Source: G942493375 sp942493375
GTDB lineage: Bacteria; Armatimonadota; UBA5829
Length of the DNA stretch: 64,000 nt
Assembly: GCA_942493375.1 (NCBI GenBank)
Contig: OW818698.1
Span: forward strand, 3,472,001-3,536,000
Direction: 5' to 3'
Below are positions 1-7,000 of the stretch, piece after piece. The notes below the pieces were generated by a model. The model saw nothing but the letters and a program-made list of their open reading frames with translations. It did not search any database and was not told the DNA's origin. The position numbers and the translations under genes are program-made. The first letter of the stretch is position 1. Each line of letters begins with the position of its first letter.

Positions 1-2341
1 CATTAAGGAAGTGCGTTCCTAAAGATGCGTCGGGGGTCAGGTGCTCGTGCATTACGACGATTTCGCAGAGTGCTGAGATCCGGTTGATATCGTTGAAAGA
101 CACAGGCACACCGAGTGACGGAGTAGTCGTCCCCCATCTCCCTGGTCCAAGGAGTACTATGATACCATCTTCATTATGCATTGGAGCTCTGTTGATTTTT
201 CCGATCAGTCTCGCTACCTGATACCTGTCACTCTGTGAAAGCTGTCCGTATTCTGACGGGACCACATAGATCATCCGCTGCACCTTTGCCAGCCGTGAAT
301 GACCAATCACAGCACCGTGTGCTTCCAGGATGCGACTCTCCGGATCAACATGTGTTTTGGGCAAATTCGTAATCTCAACCCCGGATGCTGGAAGTGGACG
401 GCACTGCACCAGGTTTACTTTGTACTTTCCCTCAACAAAGAAATTGGCGGTAAATTCGATATCCACCGGGAACTCATAGGATTTTTCCAGAGTAGTGAGT
501 ATCTCGCGCATATCTTTGACGAAATCAGTATTGGATAGCAGATGCCCAAATGTCAGGACGGGACTGCCACTGCCTCCTGGCTGTGTGTCGGCAAACATCT
601 CTATTGGCAGATTTGAGCTATCCTTGATTATATCGTTGAAATATCCTGATGTTACCTGGTTAGCTGTGAGATCGATGTAGTCCATCCGCTGCTGAGAGTA
701 TTGACACACTTCATCGAAATTGGATTCCGGTCTGCGCTGGGGCGCGTTCAAAGCAACGACCCGGGTATAGTCATCATCTGAACGGTCGACCGCCCTGGTC
801 CCGAGTCCAAAAACCAGCCGCACAACTCCGGCTTTGGGATCTATATACTCACTCCACACATATGGGTTGAACGAGAATCCTACACCAGCCACCTGAGGAT
901 AGAAGTTACTGCCGTATTGCACGCCTGAAACACGCATCACAAGCAACGCCATCTGTTCATCACTCTCAAGTAAACCGCGTCGCTCGCGGTAACGCAGCGC
1001 TTCCTCGCTCATTGCGCTCGCATAAATCGTTCTCACTGCAGCCAGCAAATCTTCCAACCGACGTTCCTTTGGTCCCTGGTTGGCACAGAAAACGCTCGCG
1101 TATTTACCTGCGAAAGAGTTTCCGAAGTTATCTTCCAAGAGAGAACTGGAACGAACGATGATCGGAGATTGTCCGTAGTAATCGAGCATCTCCTCGAACT
1201 GCTTCATAATATCGTCGGGGAACTGGCCGGCAAGTATCCTCTGGCGGGACAAACCGGCATCGGTAAGGAAAGTATCGGGATTGCGCTGCTTCTGACGCAT
1301 CCACCAGATGCCGTTACGGACGAGGTAGGTATAGAATACATCGGATCCGATATAGAACGAATCGTGGCGCTCCATTATACTAGCCATTCGTTCGCTATTA
1401 TGCGTCAGGATCGCTCGGGCAAGAAGCATACCAACGGTCTTGCCTCCGATAAGTCCGGTGCCTATCATCCGCTCCTGCACTTCTAGAATGTCTTGCAGCG
1501 TAAGATATCGCGACAACAGACGCAGCATACCAGGATCGCGAGAGATAATCATTCTCACTAATCTGTCGAAGGTCTCGGTCTCTGACTCTATGAAATTTCC
1601 GCCGTTATTGATGGCACGCTGCAGTTCCCGGCCCTGGATGAATGCCCTGTCCCATGATCCAAGGGAAATGCTTGAGTCCAGTCCGGGCCAGGCCTGTGTC
1701 TGAATCTCGGAGATAACGCAACTTGCAGTGATCGGAGTAAACTCGTTTCCATCCCATTTGTGGAGGAAGCCCATGGTAGAGGAATACCTGTATTGCACTC
1801 TTAAAGGTCTTACATAAAGATCACCTTCGTGTCTGTATATATCCAAAAACAGCTGGGCAGTCTGGAGTATGGGGATTGTTGCATGTGCAGAGTGATGATT
1901 CCTGAGCAGACCGAAGTAAGTGACAGTTTCCAGGTCATACAGATACGGGCAGGTAAGCATAAAGAAGTTCGCGAGCATCTGGTCTGAATACCAGTCGACA
2001 ATCAGGTCTGACAGGCAATCAAAGAGGTAGAAGGCTCCACGGCCAGCTTCCTCTATCACCCGATGCACTTCAGCTATGAAAGCTTCAAAGCCTTTCTCGG
2101 GGTAAAGCTGGTGGACTTCAGCTCCGAAATCAGGGGGCAATAGCGGTTCGTGTCCGGCAAATCTAAAATAGATCAGCTTGCGGGAGTTGTCACGGGCAGC
2201 CTCGCAGTATGGCATGACAAACGCGTGGTAGTCGGCCACGGAATCCATACGCCAGACTACGTTATCTCCAGCGAGAAGTCCCTTTAGAACTTTATCTAAA
2301 CCCGGCAGACCGGTCGTCAATACTTCAGGAATCTTGGACAT
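1..2341 (-). CDS. PEP/pyruvate-binding (PPDK_N-like) protein with RecA/KaiC-like N-terminus, partial
   Basis: An uninterrupted frame of 780 codons starts at ATG 2341 and leaves the window at base 1, so the C-terminus is missing. GGAGG lies 4 nt upstream of the ATG. Residues 1 to about 230 begin with TTGLPGLDKVLKG and resemble a KaiC/RecA-type fold, but where a P-loop is expected the sequence is AGDNVVWRMDSV, without GKT. A later segment, FYLFDCLSDL, resembles a Walker B strand. From about residue 300 the protein matches the ATP-grasp part of PEP synthase/PPDK: IIVRSSSLLEDNFGNSFAG (Arg397), GLGTRAVDR, and near the edge LLGPGRWGTT (Trp736). No phosphohistidine or PEP-binding TIM-barrel part is visible. 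Known family: PEP/pyruvate-binding proteins found beside PEP synthase; activity unproven. The frame was checked codon by codon for stops. Confidence 0.85.
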   Translation of the reverse strand, partial: MSKIPEVLTTGLPGLDKVLKGLLAGDNVVWRMDSVADYHAFVMPYCEAARDNSRKLIYFRFAGHEPLLPPDFGAEVHQLYPEKGFEAFIAEVHRVIEEAGRGAFYLFDCLSDLIVDWYSDQMLANFFMLTCPYLYDLETVTYFGLLRNHHSAHATIPILQTAQLFLDIYRHEGDLYVRPLRVQYRYSSTMGFLHKWDGNEFTPITASCVISEIQTQAWPGLDSSISLGSWDRAFIQGRELQRAINNGGNFIESETETFDRLVRMIISRDPGMLRLLSRYLTLQDILEVQERMIGTGLIGGKTVGMLLARAILTHNSERMASIMERHDSFYIGSDVFYTYLVRNGIWWMRQKQRNPDTFLTDAGLSRQRILAGQFPDDIMKQFEEMLDYYGQSPIIVRSSSLLEDNFGNSFAGKYASVFCANQGPKERRLEDLLAAVRTIYASAMSEEALRYRERRGLLESDEQMALLVMRVSGVQYGSNFYPQVAGVGFSFNPYVWSEYIDPKAGVVRLVFGLGTRAVDRSDDDYTRVVALNAPQRRPESNFDEVCQYSQQRMDYIDLTANQVTSGYFNDIIKDSSNLPIEMFADTQPGGSGSPVLTFGHLLSNTDFVKDMREILTTLEKSYEFPVDIEFTANFFVEGKYKVNLVQCRPLPASGVEITNLPKTHVDPESRILEAHGAVIGHSRLAKVQRMIYVVPSEYGQLSQSDRYQVARLIGKINRAPMHNEDGIIVLLGPGRWGTTTPSLGVPVSFNDINRISALCEIVVMHEHLTPDASLGTHFLN

Positions 2342-2440
2342 ACTGCCTCCCCATACGGATTAATGTGCCTGGGTATATTATATCATTGGCTGGGCGGGAG
2401 TGTATTGAGTTCGGATCTTGAATCAGGGAAATAATTATCC

Positions 2441-2474
2441 GCAGATTTCGCAGATTTACACAGATTTTTTAGGA
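2441..2474. repeat. Degenerate cgcagatt-type intergenic repeat
   Basis: Short iterations of CGCAGATT and CACAGATT lie in the 179-bp gap between the PEP-binding protein and the PfkB gene. A related direct-iteration tract (acaggattaacaagatctgc) occurs at about 47898-47935. It looks like non-coding repetitive filler; no ORF crosses it convincingly. Confidence 0.45.
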
Positions 2475-2520
2475 AAGATAACCGCAAAACAGTTAATAAT
2501 ACGGGCATTCACTATGTATA

Positions 2521-3555
2521 CTATATTTCCTGGCCAATCCATAGGACTAGCCTATTTGATACTTCGGATGGAGAAGCGGTGCCGGTTTGGCCTAGTTTTT
2601 GGACGGTTATGGATGCGACCAGGTTGGCGATCAAGGCGGATTCGATGGATGTGGCTTTGGATGCCAGTGACAGGACTGCTCCAGCTGTGGCACTGTCTCC
2701 GGCTCCTGTGGGGTCTACCGGACCATCAACATTGACACCTCTCACATGCTCGTGTGCATTGCTGTCGAAGACGGTCATTCCGTCCTCTCCTCTGGTCAGG
2801 AAGACTGGACGGTTGGTTCTGTTATATAGATCGGTGCCGGTTGAAATAAGATTCTCTACACTTTGGACTTCATCAGGTCGGCCAACGGCTACGAGGGCTT
2901 CTTTGGCGTTGCATTTGAGGGTTACATTTGAGAAGAGTCCTGCACGATGACGGCTGTCGGTCCAGAATACTATGTCTTTGTGGATTTCTCCAAGCTCGCA
3001 TAACCTGATTCTGACTCTGTCTGTGATGACCCCGCAGTTAGGTTCATCGGCCTGGTCTACGATTATGATTGCATCGACATTGGATATAACAGCATTCAAG
3101 CGTTCAAGTAGTGCATCTTCCAATTCTTTGGAAAGAGGGGTCCGGTTTTTGGTGTCGAATCTTCCTAATTCCCCTTCCAGACCCGGTTTGCTGATATCCT
3201 GGGGTTTGAGATATGTGGGGGTAAATCTATCTTTGCTGGTCAGCATATTGGAGATATCACAGCCGAGGGATTCCAGCGCCTGGCGCAGGTCGTATCCTTC
3301 GCCGTCGTCTCCGGTGAAACCTATTGCAATAACACTACCGGCATTAAGAGCGACCAGATTGCTGACTACATTCCCTGCTGCACCCGGACTACGCCTGATA
3401 CCTACAACCTGGTTGGCAGTTTTGTTTGTTTCCAGGGATATCTCAGCGATTGTGGGGTCAAAATCCAGATACTTGTCCAGGAAGAAATCCCCAATGACGG
3501 CGATGCGTCTGCTAGGGAATGTTGATAGTATCTGGTTTAGTCTAGTCTGGTCCAC
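2521..3555 (-). CDS. PfkB-family carbohydrate kinase (RfaE/HldE kinase-domain type)
   Basis: A 344-residue ribokinase-fold enzyme that should phosphorylate a sugar or nucleoside-like alcohol with ATP. The N-terminus RRIAVIGDFFLDKYLDFDP resembles the heptose-7-phosphate kinase domain of RfaE/HldE. The glycine-rich segment RRSPGAAGNVVSNL follows, and the PfkB signature DPTGAGDSATAG at residues 281-292 places the catalytic Asp at 287. No nucleotidyltransferase domain is attached. It starts 11 nt after the stop of the DHS-like gene and is the last gene of a three-gene operon with the cysteine desulfurase. Substrate cannot be read from sequence; with no lipopolysaccharide heptose genes nearby, a role in ADP-heptose synthesis is only one option. 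Confidence 0.85.
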   Translation of the reverse strand: MDQTRLNQILSTFPSRRIAVIGDFFLDKYLDFDPTIAEISLETNKTANQVVGIRRSPGAAGNVVSNLVALNAGSVIAIGFTGDDGEGYDLRQALESLGCDISNMLTSKDRFTPTYLKPQDISKPGLEGELGRFDTKNRTPLSKELEDALLERLNAVISNVDAIIIVDQADEPNCGVITDRVRIRLCELGEIHKDIVFWTDSRHRAGLFSNVTLKCNAKEALVAVGRPDEVQSVENLISTGTDLYNRTNRPVFLTRGEDGMTVFDSNAHEHVRGVNVDGPVDPTGAGDSATAGAVLSLASKATSIESALIANLVASITVQKLGQTGTASPSEVSNRLVLWIGQEI

Positions 3556-3566
3556 TAATGCCTCTC

Positions 3567-4694
3567 TTATTCAACAGGTACTTCAGGTGCGCTCAACGCT
3601 TTGCACAGGCTGAGCATAAATGCTTTATTGTCCATACGGATATAGTCCAGAGTCCCACCCATCCGATAGAATGATTTACAAAATCTGAGGTAGTAAGCTG
3701 GATTGTCTTTTGGCGGTTCACCTTTGGACCAATCCCAGTCACCACCATCCTGTATGTCCACCACTGCAAGATAGTGCCCGTCAATCGGTCTACCGAAGCG
3801 CTGAATATACATATTATTGGCCATAGACATGGACTTTTCAAATACCATCGGCGCCATTATTGCAGAACCTACAGAAATATGAACTCCATCCTCAAGCTTG
3901 CTCACGCTGTCGGCAAAGCTTGTGAAGTCTCTATCGGCGCCGCGTCCGATAGCACCTCCACATGTCATAGGGTGGGTGTATATTATATCGTAACCTATAC
4001 CGGGGTGTACCGTGAATGGAACTCCTTGAGTATAGGCTGCATGTTGAACACTGAAATGCTTGAATGGATGGGGTATATTGATAACACCTTCAGCAAGGCT
4101 GTGAGTTTCGATAAAATCGACAGCATCAGCAATCGGCCCTAACTCACTGCCACCATCTGCCGTTTCGGCGGCTTCAACCAATCCATTGCGAAGGTCTTTC
4201 AAGCCTGGAATGACCAGCTGTTCGTCGGCAATCATTCGTCCTACCGACCAACCGTAACCCAGGGAGTCCAATCCACCTAATAGTACCGCCAGATTTATGT
4301 ATCTCCCGGTCTCATCCCAGATCCCGAAGTTACCTTCAGCAACATTAGCCCGGACATCCTCTGTGCTCAAGCCCTGGAAAGCAAACTCCCAGTCATGGAT
4401 TGAACCGGCTCCATTGGTAGCTACGTGTGTGATCCATCCCTGTGAGATAAGCTCACTGACGACTGGCCCCAGACCATTTTTGATCAGATGGGCGCCATAT
4501 GTCAGCATCACGGGCCGCCCAAGTGAATGAGCAGCCCGTATCTTCGATGCCAGTTTGGCTACCTGGGTTGCTGAGTGCAATGAGATTTCGGTAATCTCAT
4601 CCTTTGGCAAGACAGCTATTTCGGTAATGTCGAGTTTGCTGTCACGCTCACTCAGCGGTCTCATTTTAAGTTCTTTTCTATCCAGATATCCCAT
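3567..4694 (-). CDS. Deoxyhypusine synthase-like protein, function unknown
   Basis: A 375-residue protein resembling the deoxyhypusine synthase superfamily in layout. The Rossmann-like segment GRPVMLTYGAHLIKNGLGP followed by THVATNGAGSIHDWEFA parallels the DHS NAD-binding region, where a similar pair (small-residue strand, then TTAGGVEEDLIK) occurs. Near the C-terminus DWDWSKGEPPKDN recalls the DHS loop carrying the catalytic lysine, but I cannot align it with certainty. Bacteria generally lack eIF5A, the DHS substrate, so a different substrate is expected (inference). It lies 17 nt after the cysteine desulfurase and 11 nt before the PfkB kinase, implying one transcript. ATG 4694 has AGGA upstream. 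Assignment to the superfamily is moderate; any specific reaction would be a guess. Confidence 0.6.
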   Translation of the reverse strand: MGYLDRKELKMRPLSERDSKLDITEIAVLPKDEITEISLHSATQVAKLASKIRAAHSLGRPVMLTYGAHLIKNGLGPVVSELISQGWITHVATNGAGSIHDWEFAFQGLSTEDVRANVAEGNFGIWDETGRYINLAVLLGGLDSLGYGWSVGRMIADEQLVIPGLKDLRNGLVEAAETADGGSELGPIADAVDFIETHSLAEGVINIPHPFKHFSVQHAAYTQGVPFTVHPGIGYDIIYTHPMTCGGAIGRGADRDFTSFADSVSKLEDGVHISVGSAIMAPMVFEKSMSMANNMYIQRFGRPIDGHYLAVVDIQDGGDWDWSKGEPPKDNPAYYLRFCKSFYRMGGTLDYIRMDNKAFMLSLCKALSAPEVPVE

Positions 4695-4711
4695 TTATAT
4701 TCCTAGATCAA

Positions 4712-5875
4712 TTATGCATTGTATATCGGCGACATTTCACGTAGTCTGTTGACTATTCCCGGTAGGACTGCAAGGACTTTTTCGATGTCCGCCATAGTGT
4801 TATCTTTACCCAAAGTCATACGCAAGGAACCATGGGCCTGTTCGTGTTTCATTCCCAGGGCCAATAGAACATGTGATGGATCCAAAGAGCCTGATGTGCA
4901 CGCTGAACCTGAGGAGACACAGATCCCCTGCATATCCATCAGCAGTATCATAGACTCTCCTTCTATTCCGGTGAAGGAGAAGTTCACATTGTTTGGCAGG
5001 CGCTTGAAACGGTCTCCATTTAGTTTAACATCCGGAATCTTGGCTTCGATACCTGCAATTAGTGCATCCCGCAGTCTGGTGGTCTTCTCGGCTTCATCCG
5101 CCATACGTGCAATCGCTAGCTCAGCGGCTTTACCAAAACCGGCGATACCTGCAACATTATGAGTGCCTGCACGGCGATTGTTCTCCTGACCTCCACCCTG
5201 CATGAACCTGGCGATGCGGGAACCCTTGCGCAAATACATAGCCCCAATGCCTTTTGGACCATATAGTTTATGGGCTGAAATTGCCAGTGAATCGCAACCT
5301 ATGTCATCCACTTTTACAGGGATATGCCCGATGGTCTGGACAGTATCGGTATGGAAATGAATGCCTTTAGCTTTAGCGATCTTGCCGATCTCCTCCACAG
5401 GCTCAATAGTACCAACTTCGTTATTCGCATGCATAACAGTAATCAGCACAGTTTTATCGGTTATGGAATTGCTTAGTTCCTCCACATTGACAAACCCGTT
5501 CTCATTTACAGGCAGGATTGTTGTCTGATAACCCTTCTTTTCCAGATAATGAAACGGTTCCAGTATTGCATGATGCTCTATCTTGGACGTAATTATATGA
5601 TTGCCCTGCTTTACACGGGCTTCAGTTACCCCAAATATCGCCCAGTTGTCGGATTCAGTACCGCCACTGGTAAAATAGATCTCTTCAGATTTTGCGCCGA
5701 TAAGTTCCGCAATATTAGCCCTGGCTTCTTCTACGGCTTCTTTAGTCTCACGACCAATTGAATATAGTGTTGAAGCGCTTCCGAAGTTGTCTCTCAAATA
5801 TGGGAGCATTGCATCCAGCACTGCCGGGTCTAGCGGGGTAGTAGCTGCATGGTCAAGATAGGTTATGTTATTCAT
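4712..5875 (-). CDS. iscS: Cysteine desulfurase, NifS/IscS type
   Basis: A 387-residue PLP enzyme that removes sulfur from L-cysteine to give alanine and an enzyme persulfide for Fe-S or thio-cofactor synthesis. The start is ATG 5875, chosen because GGAGG lies 6-7 nt upstream and the family N-terminus (NNITYLDHAATTPLDP) begins directly after it; an in-frame extension to 5905 lacks these supports. Lys203 in SAHKLYGPKG is the Schiff-base lysine and Cys326 in SSGSACTSGSLDPSH is the persulfide cysteine on the long IscS/NifS-type loop. No IscU, IscR or ThiI gene lies nearby; the following genes are a DHS-like protein and a PfkB kinase. Whether it serves general Fe-S assembly or this operon is open. 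Confidence 0.93.
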   Translation of the reverse strand: MNNITYLDHAATTPLDPAVLDAMLPYLRDNFGSASTLYSIGRETKEAVEEARANIAELIGAKSEEIYFTSGGTESDNWAIFGVTEARVKQGNHIITSKIEHHAILEPFHYLEKKGYQTTILPVNENGFVNVEELSNSITDKTVLITVMHANNEVGTIEPVEEIGKIAKAKGIHFHTDTVQTIGHIPVKVDDIGCDSLAISAHKLYGPKGIGAMYLRKGSRIARFMQGGGQENNRRAGTHNVAGIAGFGKAAELAIARMADEAEKTTRLRDALIAGIEAKIPDVKLNGDRFKRLPNNVNFSFTGIEGESMILLMDMQGICVSSGSACTSGSLDPSHVLLALGMKHEQAHGSLRMTLGKDNTMADIEKVLAVLPGIVNRLREMSPIYNA

Positions 5876-5964
5876 ATATGTTCCTCCAAGACAGCCGTAA
5901 TACATGCGTAAATGCGGTAACTCCTACACATGGTATCCGGTTTGCAGCGTCGTGTAAACTGCCA

Positions 5965-5994
5965 ATTATACCCGACCATCTAACGCTGCTTAGT
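5965..5994 (-). promoter_or_regulatory. Candidate promoter of the desulfurase operon
   Basis: On the minus strand a perfect TATAAT (5965-5970) lies about 90 nt before the ATG at 5875. A TTGACT is present 21 nt further upstream, longer than the usual 17-nt spacing, so only the -10 element is persuasive. Confidence 0.35.
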
Positions 5995-6070
5995 CAATTA
6001 TAACATACCCAAGCAGGATGAAGTCCACACCTACAGGCAGGCACAATATTGCGACCCATTTTTAGAGGGA

Positions 6071-6110
6071 TATTTCACGCAAATCGCAAAGGCGCTAAGA
6101 AGGGAAATAA
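6071..6110. repeat. ttcacgcaaa...cgcaaaggcgctaag intergenic repeat
   Basis: Tandem-like short units resembling CGCAAAGGCGCTAAGA lie just downstream of the hydrolase gene. A similar tract (ttaaccgctaaagacgctaaagtacgc) at 6947-6975 lies on its upstream side, so the hydrolase gene is bracketed by related non-coding repeats. Confidence 0.4.
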
Positions 6111-6141
6111 ATACGCCAATACGGAGATTGGCGTTCCCGGG

Positions 6142-6918
6142 TTATTGCCTGGCTTTTTCTGCTGCCCAGGTGAATGCGTCTATTCTGTGCAGAGGGGAGT
6201 CATGGTTTCCATCTGGGACTTCTGCGTATACGAAGCTGGATGAATGTGCCAGTTTACCGCACAAGAGACGCATCTCAGAGACTGGTATGAGTTCGTCGGA
6301 TGAGCCGTGGGCGATGAATACGGGCATCGTCAATTTATCAGAATTTATCAGGACCGAATGGGCTTTGTAGTTCTCAGGTTGGTCTGCGGGAGTTCCACCG
6401 TAAGCCTGCTCAATGGCATCGGCTATTTCGGCTATTACTCCCTGGTTTCTCTCTCTGCACCTGGCATGGTAGGTTGCAAGGTCTGAAGCTGCGCCCAGGG
6501 CTACAACTGCTGCTACGTTTTCCGGATGGAGTGAAGCATATATGAGGTTGCTGGTTCCTCCCATAGAACCGCTGGCAAATACAAACTTGCCTGCATTCCA
6601 CTCTTCCCTCAGGAAGGCGAGTAGATCACTCATATCCTGTGCAGCAGCTTTGCTCATCCAGGCATTACCCCGAAGGTTTGGAGTCAGTATCCCAAAACCA
6701 AGTTTAATGAACTCAGGGAGCCACAAATCTCGGACATCCTCTCTTACGTAGAGCTGATCTCCATTTGATCCGTGCCCGTGGATGCAGACCAACCAGTCAT
6801 TGCCTGCTTCAGGTATTCGAAGCAGCGCCCAATCAGATAGATTGTCACAGCCGATATAATCGATCCGCTGCAACGATTCATTGCCTATCTTGATTTGAGA
6901 GATACCGGTAACTTTCAT
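6142..6918 (-). CDS. Alpha/beta-hydrolase (dienelactone hydrolase/S9-like fold)
   Basis: A 258-residue cytoplasmic hydrolase with no signal peptide. The oxyanion-hole strand WLVCIHGHGSNGDQ is followed by a nucleophile elbow GSMGG with Ser118, an Asp in HGSSDELIP (Asp208) and a His in GNHDSP (His239), giving a complete catalytic triad in the canonical order. Length and order fit prolyl-oligopeptidase-like or acyl-esterase families. It stands alone between repeat tracts, 223 bp downstream of the IscS promoter region. Substrate is not predictable. Confidence 0.8.
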   Translation of the reverse strand: MKVTGISQIKIGNESLQRIDYIGCDNLSDWALLRIPEAGNDWLVCIHGHGSNGDQLYVREDVRDLWLPEFIKLGFGILTPNLRGNAWMSKAAAQDMSDLLAFLREEWNAGKFVFASGSMGGTSNLIYASLHPENVAAVVALGAASDLATYHARCRERNQGVIAEIADAIEQAYGGTPADQPENYKAHSVLINSDKLTMPVFIAHGSSDELIPVSEMRLLCGKLAHSSSFVYAEVPDGNHDSPLHRIDAFTWAAEKARQ

Positions 6919-7000
6919 ATGAATCCTCCAGAGAGTGACTTTTTGTTAACCGCTAAAGACGCTAAAGTACGCGAAAAGGGAAGGGAACAATTTTATATGA

